Below are positions 5,641 through 10,805 of a DNA stretch of 11,053 bases, piece by piece. Position 1 is the first letter of the stretch. Each line of letters starts with the position of its first letter. Made by a program: the position numbers and the translations under genes. This DNA is from Thermaceae bacterium (GTDB lineage: Bacteria > Deinococcota > Deinococci > Deinococcales > Marinithermaceae): the NCBI GenBank assembly GCA_027023345.1, contig JALVVO010000143.1:1-11053 (forward strand), in the 5' to 3' direction. The notes beneath the pieces are model-generated. The model ran no database searches. It was given only the letters and a program-made list of their open reading frames with translations, and was not told where the DNA came from.

Positions 5641-6266
5641 CGGCGGAGGGCGGGCTCGCGCCCGCGGGCGATCAGGTATAGGTCGTAGACGGGGTACCCG
5701 GAGCGCTTCGCCACCTCGGCGAGCTTCTCCTCGGGGGCAGCCTCGATCCCGTACTTCTTAAACCGGGCGAGAACCTGCTCGACCTTGAGACGGCGGATCT
5801 TGGCGAGGTCGGCCACGGTATCGTCCTTCCAGACCCGGTAGGCCCAGACCCCGTTCAAGGTGGTGCGGAAGTCCCAGATCGTGCTCACCGGCGGCCAGTA
5901 GAGCACGGTGGCGACGACAAGGTAGGCGGAAAGGAGCAGGGCCCAGAGGAACTCGCTCCGAAGCGCGACCGCCCGGGCCCGCTGACGGATGTAGGCCACC
6001 AGGGGGCGCCAGTTCAGGACCACGTGGTAGAGGACCGCGAAGGTGAGCACGAACCCCACGATCGTGTGCCAGACCGCCCACTGCCGGAAGGTAAGCCCGA
6101 GGGGGTTTACGTGCAGGCTATGGGCAAAGTGCCCGGGCGTATAAAGTAAGATCCCAGAAAGCACGTCGATGAACGAGGTCCAAAGGAGCAGGTCCACGAC
6201 GAAGACCCGCCAGTTGAAGCCCCTTCGGGCCTCGGACCGATCCTTTACGCGCTTTAGCACTGCCAC
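5637..6266 (-). CDS. cytochrome b-like membrane protein (DUF4405-type), second of a tandem pair
   Basis: The 209-aa product has three or four membrane segments: about 21-44, 62-85 and 105-123. The second carries two histidines, H67 and H81, spaced H-x13-H as in b-type cytochromes that bind two haems. NWRPL follows directly. After the last helix (WPPVSTIWDFRTT) a soluble part from about 148 (TVADLAKIRRLKVEQVLARFKKYGIEA...YDLYLI) looks like a small helical domain found with some redox membrane proteins. It is a paralogue of the upstream protein along its whole length. The GTG at 6266 is chosen because AGGAGGTGG at 6280-6272 covers the upstream GTG at 6275 and sits 5 nt before this one; the product then begins MAV like its partner. 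The redox partner and substrate are unknown. Its stop is shared with ttuA. Confidence 0.8.
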   Translation of the reverse strand: MAVLKRVKDRSEARRGFNWRVFVVDLLLWTSFIDVLSGILLYTPGHFAHSLHVNPLGLTFRQWAVWHTIVGFVLTFAVLYHVVLNWRPLVAYIRQRARAVALRSEFLWALLLSAYLVVATVLYWPPVSTIWDFRTTLNGVWAYRVWKDDTVADLAKIRRLKVEQVLARFKKYGIEAAPEEKLAEVAKRSGYPVYDLYLIARGREPALRR

Positions 6267-6278
6267 CCCAACCACCTC

Positions 6279-6887
6279 CTAGCGGGTCTGGGGCCGCCGC
6301 CCCCGAACGATCAGGTAAAGGTCGTAGGCGGTGTACTTGGAGTTTTTCGCAAGCTCCGCGAGGTTGCTATCGGGACTCGCCTCGATGCCGTACTTCTTGA
6401 GTCGGGCGATCGCCTTCTCCACGGGAACGTTCCGGTTCTCCGCAAGGTCCGCCACGGTCATGCGGGTAAAGCCCCAAGCCACCCAGTACTCCCGCAGGGT
6501 GTACCGGTAGTCCCAGATCGGCCCGGAGGGCGGCCAGTTCGCGATCGAGGTCACCGAGAAGAAGAGCACCACGAGAAGGCTCCATAGGTGCTCCCGCCGG
6601 TAACCAAACGCGGCCCGCGCCCGGCCGGTGACGTACCGCACGATGGGGCGCCAGTTGTAGACGATGTGCCACACCGCCACGATTAAGAAAACGAGGCCGA
6701 AGACGGTGTGAACGATCGCCCACTGACGGAAGTTCAGCCCCAGGAAGTTGAAGTTGATCACGCTCGCGATGTAGCCCGGAGTGTAGAGGTAGACTCCGGA
6801 GACGATCTCCACCAGGGCCGAGATCAAAAGCAGGTTGGCCGCGAAGGGCCGCCACTGGAACCGTCGCCTTGCCATCCGTACCGCCAA
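6279..6887 (-). CDS. cytochrome b-like membrane protein (DUF4405-type), first of a tandem pair
   Basis: This 202-aa paralogue has helices at about 15-38, 53-78 and 98-118. Haem-ligand candidates are H60 and H74 (H-x13-H) in RQWAIVHTVFGLVFLIVAVWHIVYNWRP. The C-terminal soluble part (MTVADLAENRNVPVEKAIARLKKYGIEA...YDLYLIVRG) is very close to that of its neighbour. No further histidine position is common to both proteins, so four-His ligation of two haems would need two subunits. The TTG start at 6887 is preferred to the ATG at 6875 because GGGAGGTGA lies 7 nt before it. The stop TAG flows straight into the ribosome site of the next gene. A b-type electron carrier in the cytoplasmic membrane is the likely role; the partner enzyme is not in the window. 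Confidence 0.8.
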   Translation of the reverse strand: MAVRMARRRFQWRPFAANLLLISALVEIVSGVYLYTPGYIASVINFNFLGLNFRQWAIVHTVFGLVFLIVAVWHIVYNWRPIVRYVTGRARAAFGYRREHLWSLLVVLFFSVTSIANWPPSGPIWDYRYTLREYWVAWGFTRMTVADLAENRNVPVEKAIARLKKYGIEASPDSNLAELAKNSKYTAYDLYLIVRGRRPQTR

Positions 6888-6906
6888 GAACAGCTCACCT
6901 CCCCGG

Positions 6907-6927
6907 AAAAACCCGTCAAAAGACGGG
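6907..6927 (-). terminator. terminator-like hairpin in front of the cytochrome pair (possible attenuator)
   Basis: On the minus strand CCCGTC-TTTT-GACGGG is followed by TTTTT, and then by the ribosome site of the gene starting at 6887. A terminator in this spot would stop any transcript coming from upstream, including rpmB read-through, so it may act as an attenuator or an insulating terminator. The stem is only 6 bp. Confidence 0.6.
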
Positions 6928-7068
6928 CGTATTATGCAAAGGCCGGGTCGGGGTCCGTGCCCTAAGCGGGTGGAGTATGCGATGGCAGTACGGGATGTTC
7001 GTAAGGAATATTCGTACTAACGCATACCGCCGGGGCGTATGGCCTTGGCACCGGTAATGCAAGAATAC
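6928..7068. other. gene-free region with nested inverted repeats
   Basis: No credible gene is present. GTATGCG (6975-6981) pairs with CGCATAC (7021-7027), and AGTACG (6987-6992) pairs with CGTACT (7013-7018). The enclosed segment holds GAATATTC (7006-7013) and two TTCGTA copies 13 bp apart (6998 and 7011). CATAC at 7023-7027 can alternatively pair with GTATG at 7037-7041. The stretch is richer in A and T than the genes around it. On the minus strand it would be a leader of the cytochrome pair; CATAAT at 6936-6931 is a weak -10 candidate. It could be a regulator site or a structured RNA. Confidence 0.5.
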
Positions 7069-7094
7069 AAAAACCCCGGGGCCTTGCCCCGGGG
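7069..7094 (-). terminator. intrinsic terminator of rpmB
   Basis: A perfect 9-bp stem, CCCCGGGGC (7074-7082) with 7086-7094 and a 3-nt loop, is followed on the minus strand by TTTTT (7073-7069). It lies 21 nt past the rpmB stop. Confidence 0.9.
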
Positions 7095-7115
7095 CCTAGG
7101 TCCTAAGACCCTACC

Positions 7116-7415
7116 CTACCGGAGTAGGCGGAGCAGGGCTCGCTTGATCTCCGCCTCGCTCATCCCCTCCAGCTTCATCCCCCGGAGCCGGGGGAGGGCC
7201 TCGTAGACCTTGTCCACGTGGCTCATCGCCACCTTGAGGGTGATCGTCTTCCCGGCCACCTGCACCCGCAGCTTCCGGAGGTTGGGGTACTGCTTGCGCT
7301 TGGTAATACCGGTGGTCTTCTTACCTACGCCGCCCTCGCGCTTCGCCTTACCGCGGCGGACGATCTTGTTGGCCACGATCGGCCTTTTTCCGCTCACCTC
7401 GCAAATCCTGGACAT
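7116..7415 (-). CDS. rpmB: 50S ribosomal protein L28
   Basis: L28 is a small basic protein of the large ribosomal subunit, near the exit-site side. The 99-aa product reads MSRICEVSGKRPIVANK, then RRGKAKREGGVGKKTTGITKRKQYPNLRKLRV and a C-terminal helix, and closely resembles the Thermus form in length and sequence. Zinc-binding L28 proteins have C-x-x-C at the start; here it is C5-E-V-S8, so that zinc pair is missing. The ATG is preceded by AGGGGAG in a leader of about 34 nt, with a GC-rich hairpin just upstream of it. It has its own promoter and terminator and is therefore monocistronic. Confidence 0.97.
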   Translation of the reverse strand: MSRICEVSGKRPIVANKIVRRGKAKREGGVGKKTTGITKRKQYPNLRKLRVQVAGKTITLKVAMSHVDKVYEALPRLRGMKLEGMSEAEIKRALLRLLR

Positions 7416-7428
7416 GGCTCTCTCCCCT

Positions 7429-7443
7429 CGCGCCTGCGGCGCG
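7429..7443 (-). promoter_or_regulatory. leader hairpin before rpmB
   Basis: CGCGCC (7429-7434) and GGCGCG (7438-7443) form a 6-bp stem with a 3-nt loop in the short rpmB leader, ending close to the ribosome site. It could affect translation, but nothing shows that it does. Confidence 0.4.
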
Positions 7444-7455
7444 TCTCAGCGCTCG

Positions 7456-7461
7456 ATTATA
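7456..7461 (-). promoter_or_regulatory. -10 element of rpmB
   Basis: Minus-strand TATAAT predicts a start near 7449 and a 34-nt leader. The matching -35 position (7479-7484) falls on the -10 region of the divergent lspA promoter, so the two promoters interlock. Confidence 0.7.
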
Positions 7462-7479
7462 TAGGAGAAGCCGAGCCCG

Positions 7480-7488
7480 TGCTAGACT
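7480..7488 (+). promoter_or_regulatory. extended -10 promoter, leaderless start of lspA
   Basis: TGC-TAGACT is followed by exactly 6 nt and the GTG at 7495, so the message should begin on its start codon. There is no Shine-Dalgarno sequence in the gap. Confidence 0.65.
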
Positions 7489-7494
7489 CGGGAC

Positions 7495-7929
7495 GTGGCC
7501 ACCTTCTTGGTACCGGTCTTGATCGTCCTGGACCAGATCTTCAAGCTCTGGGCCGAGCGGAGCCTGGACCCGGTACCGGACCCCTTCCTCCCCGGCCTCT
7601 ACCTGACCTACGTCAAGAACACCGGCATCGCCTTCGGGCTCTTCCAGGGCAACAGCGAGCCGCTGGGCTGGCTGAGCCTGGCGGTGGGGATACCGATCCT
7701 GCTCTACCTCGGCTACGCGAGGAGCGCGGTCGGGACCCGGCTGGCCCTTTCCCTGGTGGCCGCCGGTGCGCTGGGCAACGCCATCGACCGGATCGGCCGG
7801 GGCTACGTGATCGACTACCTCGACCTCGGGCCCGGGCTATGGCCGGTCTTCAACCTCGCCGACGCCCTTGTGGTCGTCGGCGTCCTCCTTCTGGTGCTCG
7901 AGGGCCTCTTCCGTCGCCGCTCCCAGTAG
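7495..7929 (+). CDS. lspA: lipoprotein signal peptidase (signal peptidase II)
   Basis: LspA is an aspartic protease of the cytoplasmic membrane that removes the signal peptide from lipid-modified prolipoproteins. The 144-aa product has the expected four membrane helices (about 3-20, 57-72, 83-97 and 119-138). Family motifs are D13-Q, NTGIAFGLF at 42-50, GNAIDRIGRG with catalytic D98, and FNLADALVVVG with catalytic D123. The GTG start is fixed by the leaderless promoter and puts D13 at the expected distance. A substrate candidate, the lipoprotein at 3695, is in the same window. The last 93 nt overlap the tail of the convergent phosphoribosyltransferase gene. Confidence 0.95.
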   Translation: MATFLVPVLIVLDQIFKLWAERSLDPVPDPFLPGLYLTYVKNTGIAFGLFQGNSEPLGWLSLAVGIPILLYLGYARSAVGTRLALSLVAAGALGNAIDRIGRGYVIDYLDLGPGLWPVFNLADALVVVGVLLLVLEGLFRRRSQ

Positions 7930-8583
7930 CTCCGCCACCTCCTCCAGCGAGAGATCCCGCCAGTTCCAGTAGGCGTCGGCCACCGCGAAGAAGGGGCCGC
8001 CGCGCAGGTTGACCACGTAGAGCGCGTCCACCCGCGGAAGGATCCGCTGGACGGCGAAGAGGGAGGCGGTGGGCACCGCCACCACCAGCTCCCGGGCACC
8101 CCGCCGCCGGGCCTCGTCCACGGCAGCGAGCATGGTGGACCCGGTGGCGAGCCCGTCGTCGGTGAGGATCGCGGTCTTCCCTCGTAGGCGCGGCGGAGCA
8201 CCCCGCCGCAGGCGACGTACCCGCTCGGCGAGCGCCCGGCGCTCGGCCTCGACCACCCGGGCCACCACCTCCTCGGGGAGCCCCTCGGCCAGCCGGGGAT
8301 CCACGAACACCGCCCCGCCCTCGGTCACCGCCCCGAAGCCGGCCTCGGGGTTTTCCGGGAAGTGAAGCTTGCGAACGAAGACCAGGTCCAGGGGGAGGCC
8401 GAGCTCCCGGGCCAGGGCCAAGCCCACCGGTACCCCGCCGGCGGGGATGGCCAGGACCACCGCGTCCCGCCGTCCGGCGAAGGCGGGGGCGAGCAGCCGG
8501 GCCAAGACGCGGCCGGCCTCCTCCCGGTCGGCGAAGACCCGGGTTCGGCCGGAGTAGCGGGGATCCTGGTAGAGCTCTCCCAT
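7837..8583 (-). CDS. phosphoribosyltransferase-family protein
   Basis: This is a type I phosphoribosyltransferase of the uncharacterised class that transfers from or hydrolyses PRPP; the acceptor is unknown. The 248-aa product has DREEAGRVLA near 19-28, AIPAGGVPVG at 45-54, RKLHFPENPEAGFGAV and the PRPP loop ILTDDGLATGSTM at 139-151. Then come LVVAVPTAS and a late DLSLEEVAELL at 210-220, where related proteins normally end. The remaining 28 residues are polar (TEEALEHQKEDADDHK) and are encoded wholly antisense to lspA, so they look like accidental read-on to the next stop. The ATG is 1 nt after the stop of the upstream gene, with no clear ribosome site, suggesting coupled translation. Confidence 0.88.
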   Translation of the reverse strand: MGELYQDPRYSGRTRVFADREEAGRVLARLLAPAFAGRRDAVVLAIPAGGVPVGLALARELGLPLDLVFVRKLHFPENPEAGFGAVTEGGAVFVDPRLAEGLPEEVVARVVEAERRALAERVRRLRRGAPPRLRGKTAILTDDGLATGSTMLAAVDEARRRGARELVVAVPTASLFAVQRILPRVDALYVVNLRGGPFFAVADAYWNWRDLSLEEVAELLGAATEEALEHQKEDADDHKGVGEVEDRP

Positions 8584-8584
8584 G

Positions 8585-9658
8585 CTAGGCGACGTCGTAG
8601 GCCTCGGGCGGCCGCTCGAAGGCGAGCTCCACCGCCTCGGCCTCGGGCGGAAGGGGAATGACCCGGCTCCGGGTCACCCAGCGCTCGGGCAGGTGCACCA
8701 GGTGCCCCCGGATGCGAGCGGTGGTGGGGGCGACGCGGGAGCGGTAGACGAGCCGGACGCCCCAGACCTTCCGGCCGAAGCGGTTCTCGAACTCCCCCGG
8801 TCCCTCGAGCCGGAAGTCGGTGGCGTAGCCGGGCACGTAGACCCTCTTCGCGTAGCGGCGGCGCCGACCCCGATGGTAGTAGACGATCCAGAGCGTGCGG
8901 CCGGCGGCGTAGCGAGCCTCGCTGGGAAGGTAGCGGCTCGCCTTCTCCTCCTCCTCGAGCACCCGCGCCAGGTACTCGTCCACGCTCTCCTCCACCGGGA
9001 CCTCGTCCAGCGTCCAGGCCTCGAAGAGGACCCGCCAGCCCTGCACCTCGGCGATCAGGTTCGCGAGCTTCACGGTGCGCCGCTCCTCGAGCTCGACCAG
9101 CTCGTCGATGGCGGCGAGTTCCTCGTCGAAGTGCTCGCGGAAACCGAGCGTCTTGGTGGTGGCGAGGAGCAGGTCCCCCGCCCGCTTGAGGCGCCGGAGC
9201 TCCTCCTCGTCCTGGGCCACCACCATCGCCTTGCGGATGCGGCAGAAGGCGCGCCGGAGCTCCTCGAGCACCCGGGGAGAGAGCTCCAGGCTCACCGCGG
9301 TCTCGGCGGTCTCCCGGATGGCCTCCTCGGGAAGCTCGGCGAGCCGCTCCTCCAGGCTCCCCTCCTCCCGACCCCAGGGGTCGTAGACCTTATCCCAACC
9401 GCGGAAGCGGGCGACGTAGTTGGCGAGCCGGACGCTGACCCGGTTCTCCTCGCAGGCCACCTCCCGGAGCTCCTCCACCATGGCGCCAAAGCGCTTCTTC
9501 CAAAACGGCGAGTAGGTGAGGGTGCAGAGGTAGTCGGAACGCTTCTTTAGGTCGGTGAGCTGGCCTTCCTCCTCGACCTCCAGCATCTCGTCGCGGATGA
9601 TGCAGTTGATGCGCCGAATGTCCTCGGGGCCCTCGACCCGACCGTAGATCCTGCCCAT
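8585..9658 (-). CDS. protein of unknown function with an internal duplication
   Basis: I do not recognise this 357-aa protein. It is highly charged, has no signal peptide or membrane helix, and splits into two related helical units of about 80 aa (roughly 12-95 and 135-215). Each ends in V-R/K-LAN-x-x-A-x-x-x-GW (78-88 and 198-208) followed 6 residues later by Trp. Within the units, LxxLK, D-x-L-x-T and a Phe before E-E-L also line up. A basic segment (RGRRRRYAKR at 263-272) leads into a beta-rich C-terminus (VYVPGYATDF, VWGVRLVYRSRV, IRGHLVHLP). A strong AAGGAGGTG lies 4 nt before the ATG. It is cotranscribed with the phosphoribosyltransferase and divergent from the ferritin-like gene. A nucleic-acid-binding role is only a guess from the basic patch. 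Confidence 0.85.
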   Translation of the reverse strand: MGRIYGRVEGPEDIRRINCIIRDEMLEVEEEGQLTDLKKRSDYLCTLTYSPFWKKRFGAMVEELREVACEENRVSVRLANYVARFRGWDKVYDPWGREEGSLEERLAELPEEAIRETAETAVSLELSPRVLEELRRAFCRIRKAMVVAQDEEELRRLKRAGDLLLATTKTLGFREHFDEELAAIDELVELEERRTVKLANLIAEVQGWRVLFEAWTLDEVPVEESVDEYLARVLEEEEKASRYLPSEARYAAGRTLWIVYYHRGRRRRYAKRVYVPGYATDFRLEGPGEFENRFGRKVWGVRLVYRSRVAPTTARIRGHLVHLPERWVTRSRVIPLPPEAEAVELAFERPPEAYDVA

Positions 9659-9678
9659 CGCGCACCTCCTTGAGTCTA

Positions 9679-9707
9679 ATCATATCAACTTTGCTAACAA
9701 GACGCAA
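9679..9707 (-). promoter_or_regulatory. promoter of the unknown gene and phosphoribosyltransferase
   Basis: Minus-strand TTGCGT (9702-9707), a 17-bp spacer and TATGAT (9679-9684). The predicted start near 9672 leaves only about 13 nt of leader, with the AGGAGG ribosome site beginning 2 nt into the message. Confidence 0.65.
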
Positions 9708-9720
9708 ACCCCAAGCTCGC

Positions 9721-9749
9721 TTGACATCTACACTCATATCGGTTATGAT
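9721..9749 (+). promoter_or_regulatory. promoter of the ferritin-like gene, with candidate operator
   Basis: TTGACA (9721-9726), a 17-bp spacer and TATGAT (9744-9749) form a near-perfect promoter. The predicted start is about 9756, one base before the GGAGG at 9757-9761, which is 6 nt from the ATG. A 15-bp palindrome, TCATA-tcggt-TATGA (9734-9748), covers the spacer end and the -10 and could be a repressor site. Confidence 0.88.
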
Positions 9750-9767
9750 TTTGAACGGAGGTAGACG

Positions 9768-10193
9768 ATGGATCGGGAAAAGCTTATCCAAGGACTGAAC
9801 GAGGACCTCGCCCACGAGTACGAGGCGGTGATCACCTATACCACCTTCGCCGCCCGGGTCAAGGGGCCCTTCCGACCCGCCCTGCGCGACTTCTTCCTGG
9901 AAGAGGCCAAAGAGGAGCTCGGCCACGCCCAGTTCCTGGCCGACAAGATCGTGGCCCTGGGCGGGGTACCCACCACCCGGCCGGCCGCCGTGCCCGAGGC
10001 CGAGACCCCGCGGGCGATGCTCGAGGCCATCCTGAAGGCCGAGAGCGAGACCCTCTCGCGCTACGCCCGGCGAATGAAGGAAGCCGAGGAGTTCGGCGAC
10101 CTCGGCCTCGCCGCTAAGCTCCACGCCATGATCGAGGACGAGACCCACCACAAGGAGGAGGTCGAAAAGCTCCTCGAGAGCTTCCCCGGCTAG
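9768..10193 (+). CDS. bacterioferritin-like di-iron protein (non-haem)
   Basis: This 141-aa four-helix protein belongs to the ferritin-like superfamily, whose members oxidise Fe(II) and store iron. The di-iron ligands match bacterioferritin closely: E17 (HEYEAV), E50 and H53 (EELGH), E92 (AESE), E125 and H128 (EDETHH). The bacterioferritin haem-ligand Met is replaced by Leu51, so haem binding is unlikely. It is shorter than typical bacterioferritin (about 155-160 aa), so cage assembly is not certain; a small rubrerythrin-like or DUF-type ferritin is an alternative. The gene has a consensus promoter with a possible operator, a GGAGG ribosome site and a hairpin terminator that lies inside the next, opposing gene. 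Its stop is shared with that gene as CTAG. Confidence 0.9.
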   Translation: MDREKLIQGLNEDLAHEYEAVITYTTFAARVKGPFRPALRDFFLEEAKEELGHAQFLADKIVALGGVPTTRPAAVPEAETPRAMLEAILKAESETLSRYARRMKEAEEFGDLGLAAKLHAMIEDETHHKEEVEKLLESFPG

Positions 10194-10756
10194 GCAAACC
10201 CCTCTGGGATGGGCGCCGGGAAACCGGCGCCCTCCTCCTTCTTGAGCTCCTTGCCCAGGATCCAGTAGGGCGCGCCCTTGAGCCAACCGAGCCGCCGCCA
10301 GCCCCGGCGGGCGTAGAAGCGGGCGGCGGGGGCGTGGGCGTGCACCGTAAGCACCGCCCGGGGCTCCTGGGCGGTGGCGAGCAGGCGGTCGTGGAGCGTG
10401 CTCCCCACCCCGAGCCCCTGGTAGCGGGGATCCACCGCAAACTCAACAAAGCCAAAAGCTCCCCGAAGCCAGCGCTCGCGGAGGCGTGGGGAAAGCGAGG
10501 CGGCCACCTCCTCGGTCCAGGCCTCGCCCGGCGTGCGGGGAAAGCCGTAGGCGAAGCCCACGATCTCGCCCTCCTTGAGCGCGGCGATCAGCCGAAACCC
10601 CGGGGTTGCCAGGTGGCGCGAAAAAAGCCGCCGCACCCGGCGGAGCTCGCCGGGCTCGACGAAATAGGGCGGACCGGAGAAGGCCCGGAGCCAGACCTCG
10701 AGCAACGCCTCAGCGCGCGCGCCCGCCTCCTCGGGCCCCATGCGGACGAACTCCAC
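10190..10756 (-). CDS. GNAT-family N-acetyltransferase
   Basis: This 188-aa acetyltransferase has the standard GNAT order. The strand IAALKEGEIVGFAYGF is followed by FGFVEFAVDP, then the acetyl-CoA loop R-Y-Q-G-L-G-V-G (113-118 for QGLGVG) and helix STLHDRLL. The strand AVLTVHAHA and motif AARFYARRGW at 145-153 close the fold. The substrate is unknown; an amino-terminal or small-amine acceptor is typical. The GTG at 10756 is placed by a -10 (TAGGAT) exactly 6 nt upstream, so the message is leaderless. After the last core strand (PYWILGKEL) there is a tail KKEEGAGFPAPIPEGFA whose DNA carries a strong hairpin that serves the opposing ferritin-like gene. The tail resembles that of TtuA. Confidence 0.9.
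   Translation of the reverse strand: MEFVRMGPEEAGARAEALLEVWLRAFSGPPYFVEPGELRRVRRLFSRHLATPGFRLIAALKEGEIVGFAYGFPRTPGEAWTEEVAASLSPRLRERWLRGAFGFVEFAVDPRYQGLGVGSTLHDRLLATAQEPRAVLTVHAHAPAARFYARRGWRRLGWLKGAPYWILGKELKKEEGAGFPAPIPEGFA
10211..10243 (+). terminator. candidate terminator of the ferritin-like gene, inside the GNAT gene
   Basis: A perfect 9-bp stem (GGGCGCCGG at 10211-10219 with 10224-10232) closes a GAAA tetraloop on the plus-strand RNA. It is followed by TCCTCCTTCTT. It starts 17 nt past the ferritin-like stop. GNRA loops are formed only on this strand, supporting the plus orientation; the tract is mixed pyrimidine. Confidence 0.6.
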
Positions 10757-10762
10757 GGAGCC

Positions 10763-10768
10763 ATCCTA
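10763..10768 (-). promoter_or_regulatory. -10 element, leaderless start of the second GNAT
   Basis: Minus-strand TAGGAT, 6 nt (GGCTCC), then GTG at 10756. There is no convincing -35. Confidence 0.55.
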
Positions 10769-10793
10769 CCCGCCGGAGCCAAACGCCCGCGGA

Positions 10794-10799
10794 TAAAGT
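10794..10799 (+). promoter_or_regulatory. -10 element, leaderless start of the AAA+ gene
   Basis: TAAAGT, 6 nt (GAGGGC), then GTG at 10806. The intervening GAGGG is too close to the start to act as a normal ribosome site. Confidence 0.55.
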
Positions 10800-10805
10800 G
10801 AGGGC

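Noticed and set aside
5650..5665. GCGGGC-TCGC-GCCCGC hairpin as a ttuA terminator
   Set aside because: Only 6 bp in GC-rich coding DNA and followed by GGGCGATC with no T or pyrimidine tract.
6835..7057. Small plus-strand open frames before rpmB
   Set aside because: No ribosome site or promoter, overlap with the cytochrome 5' end, and the regions of interest are inverted repeats.
8582..9550. Plus-strand open frame opposite the duplicated-domain protein
   Set aside because: The minus frame has a strong ribosome site, a promoter and an internal repeat; the plus frame is a Gly/Leu/His-rich shadow.
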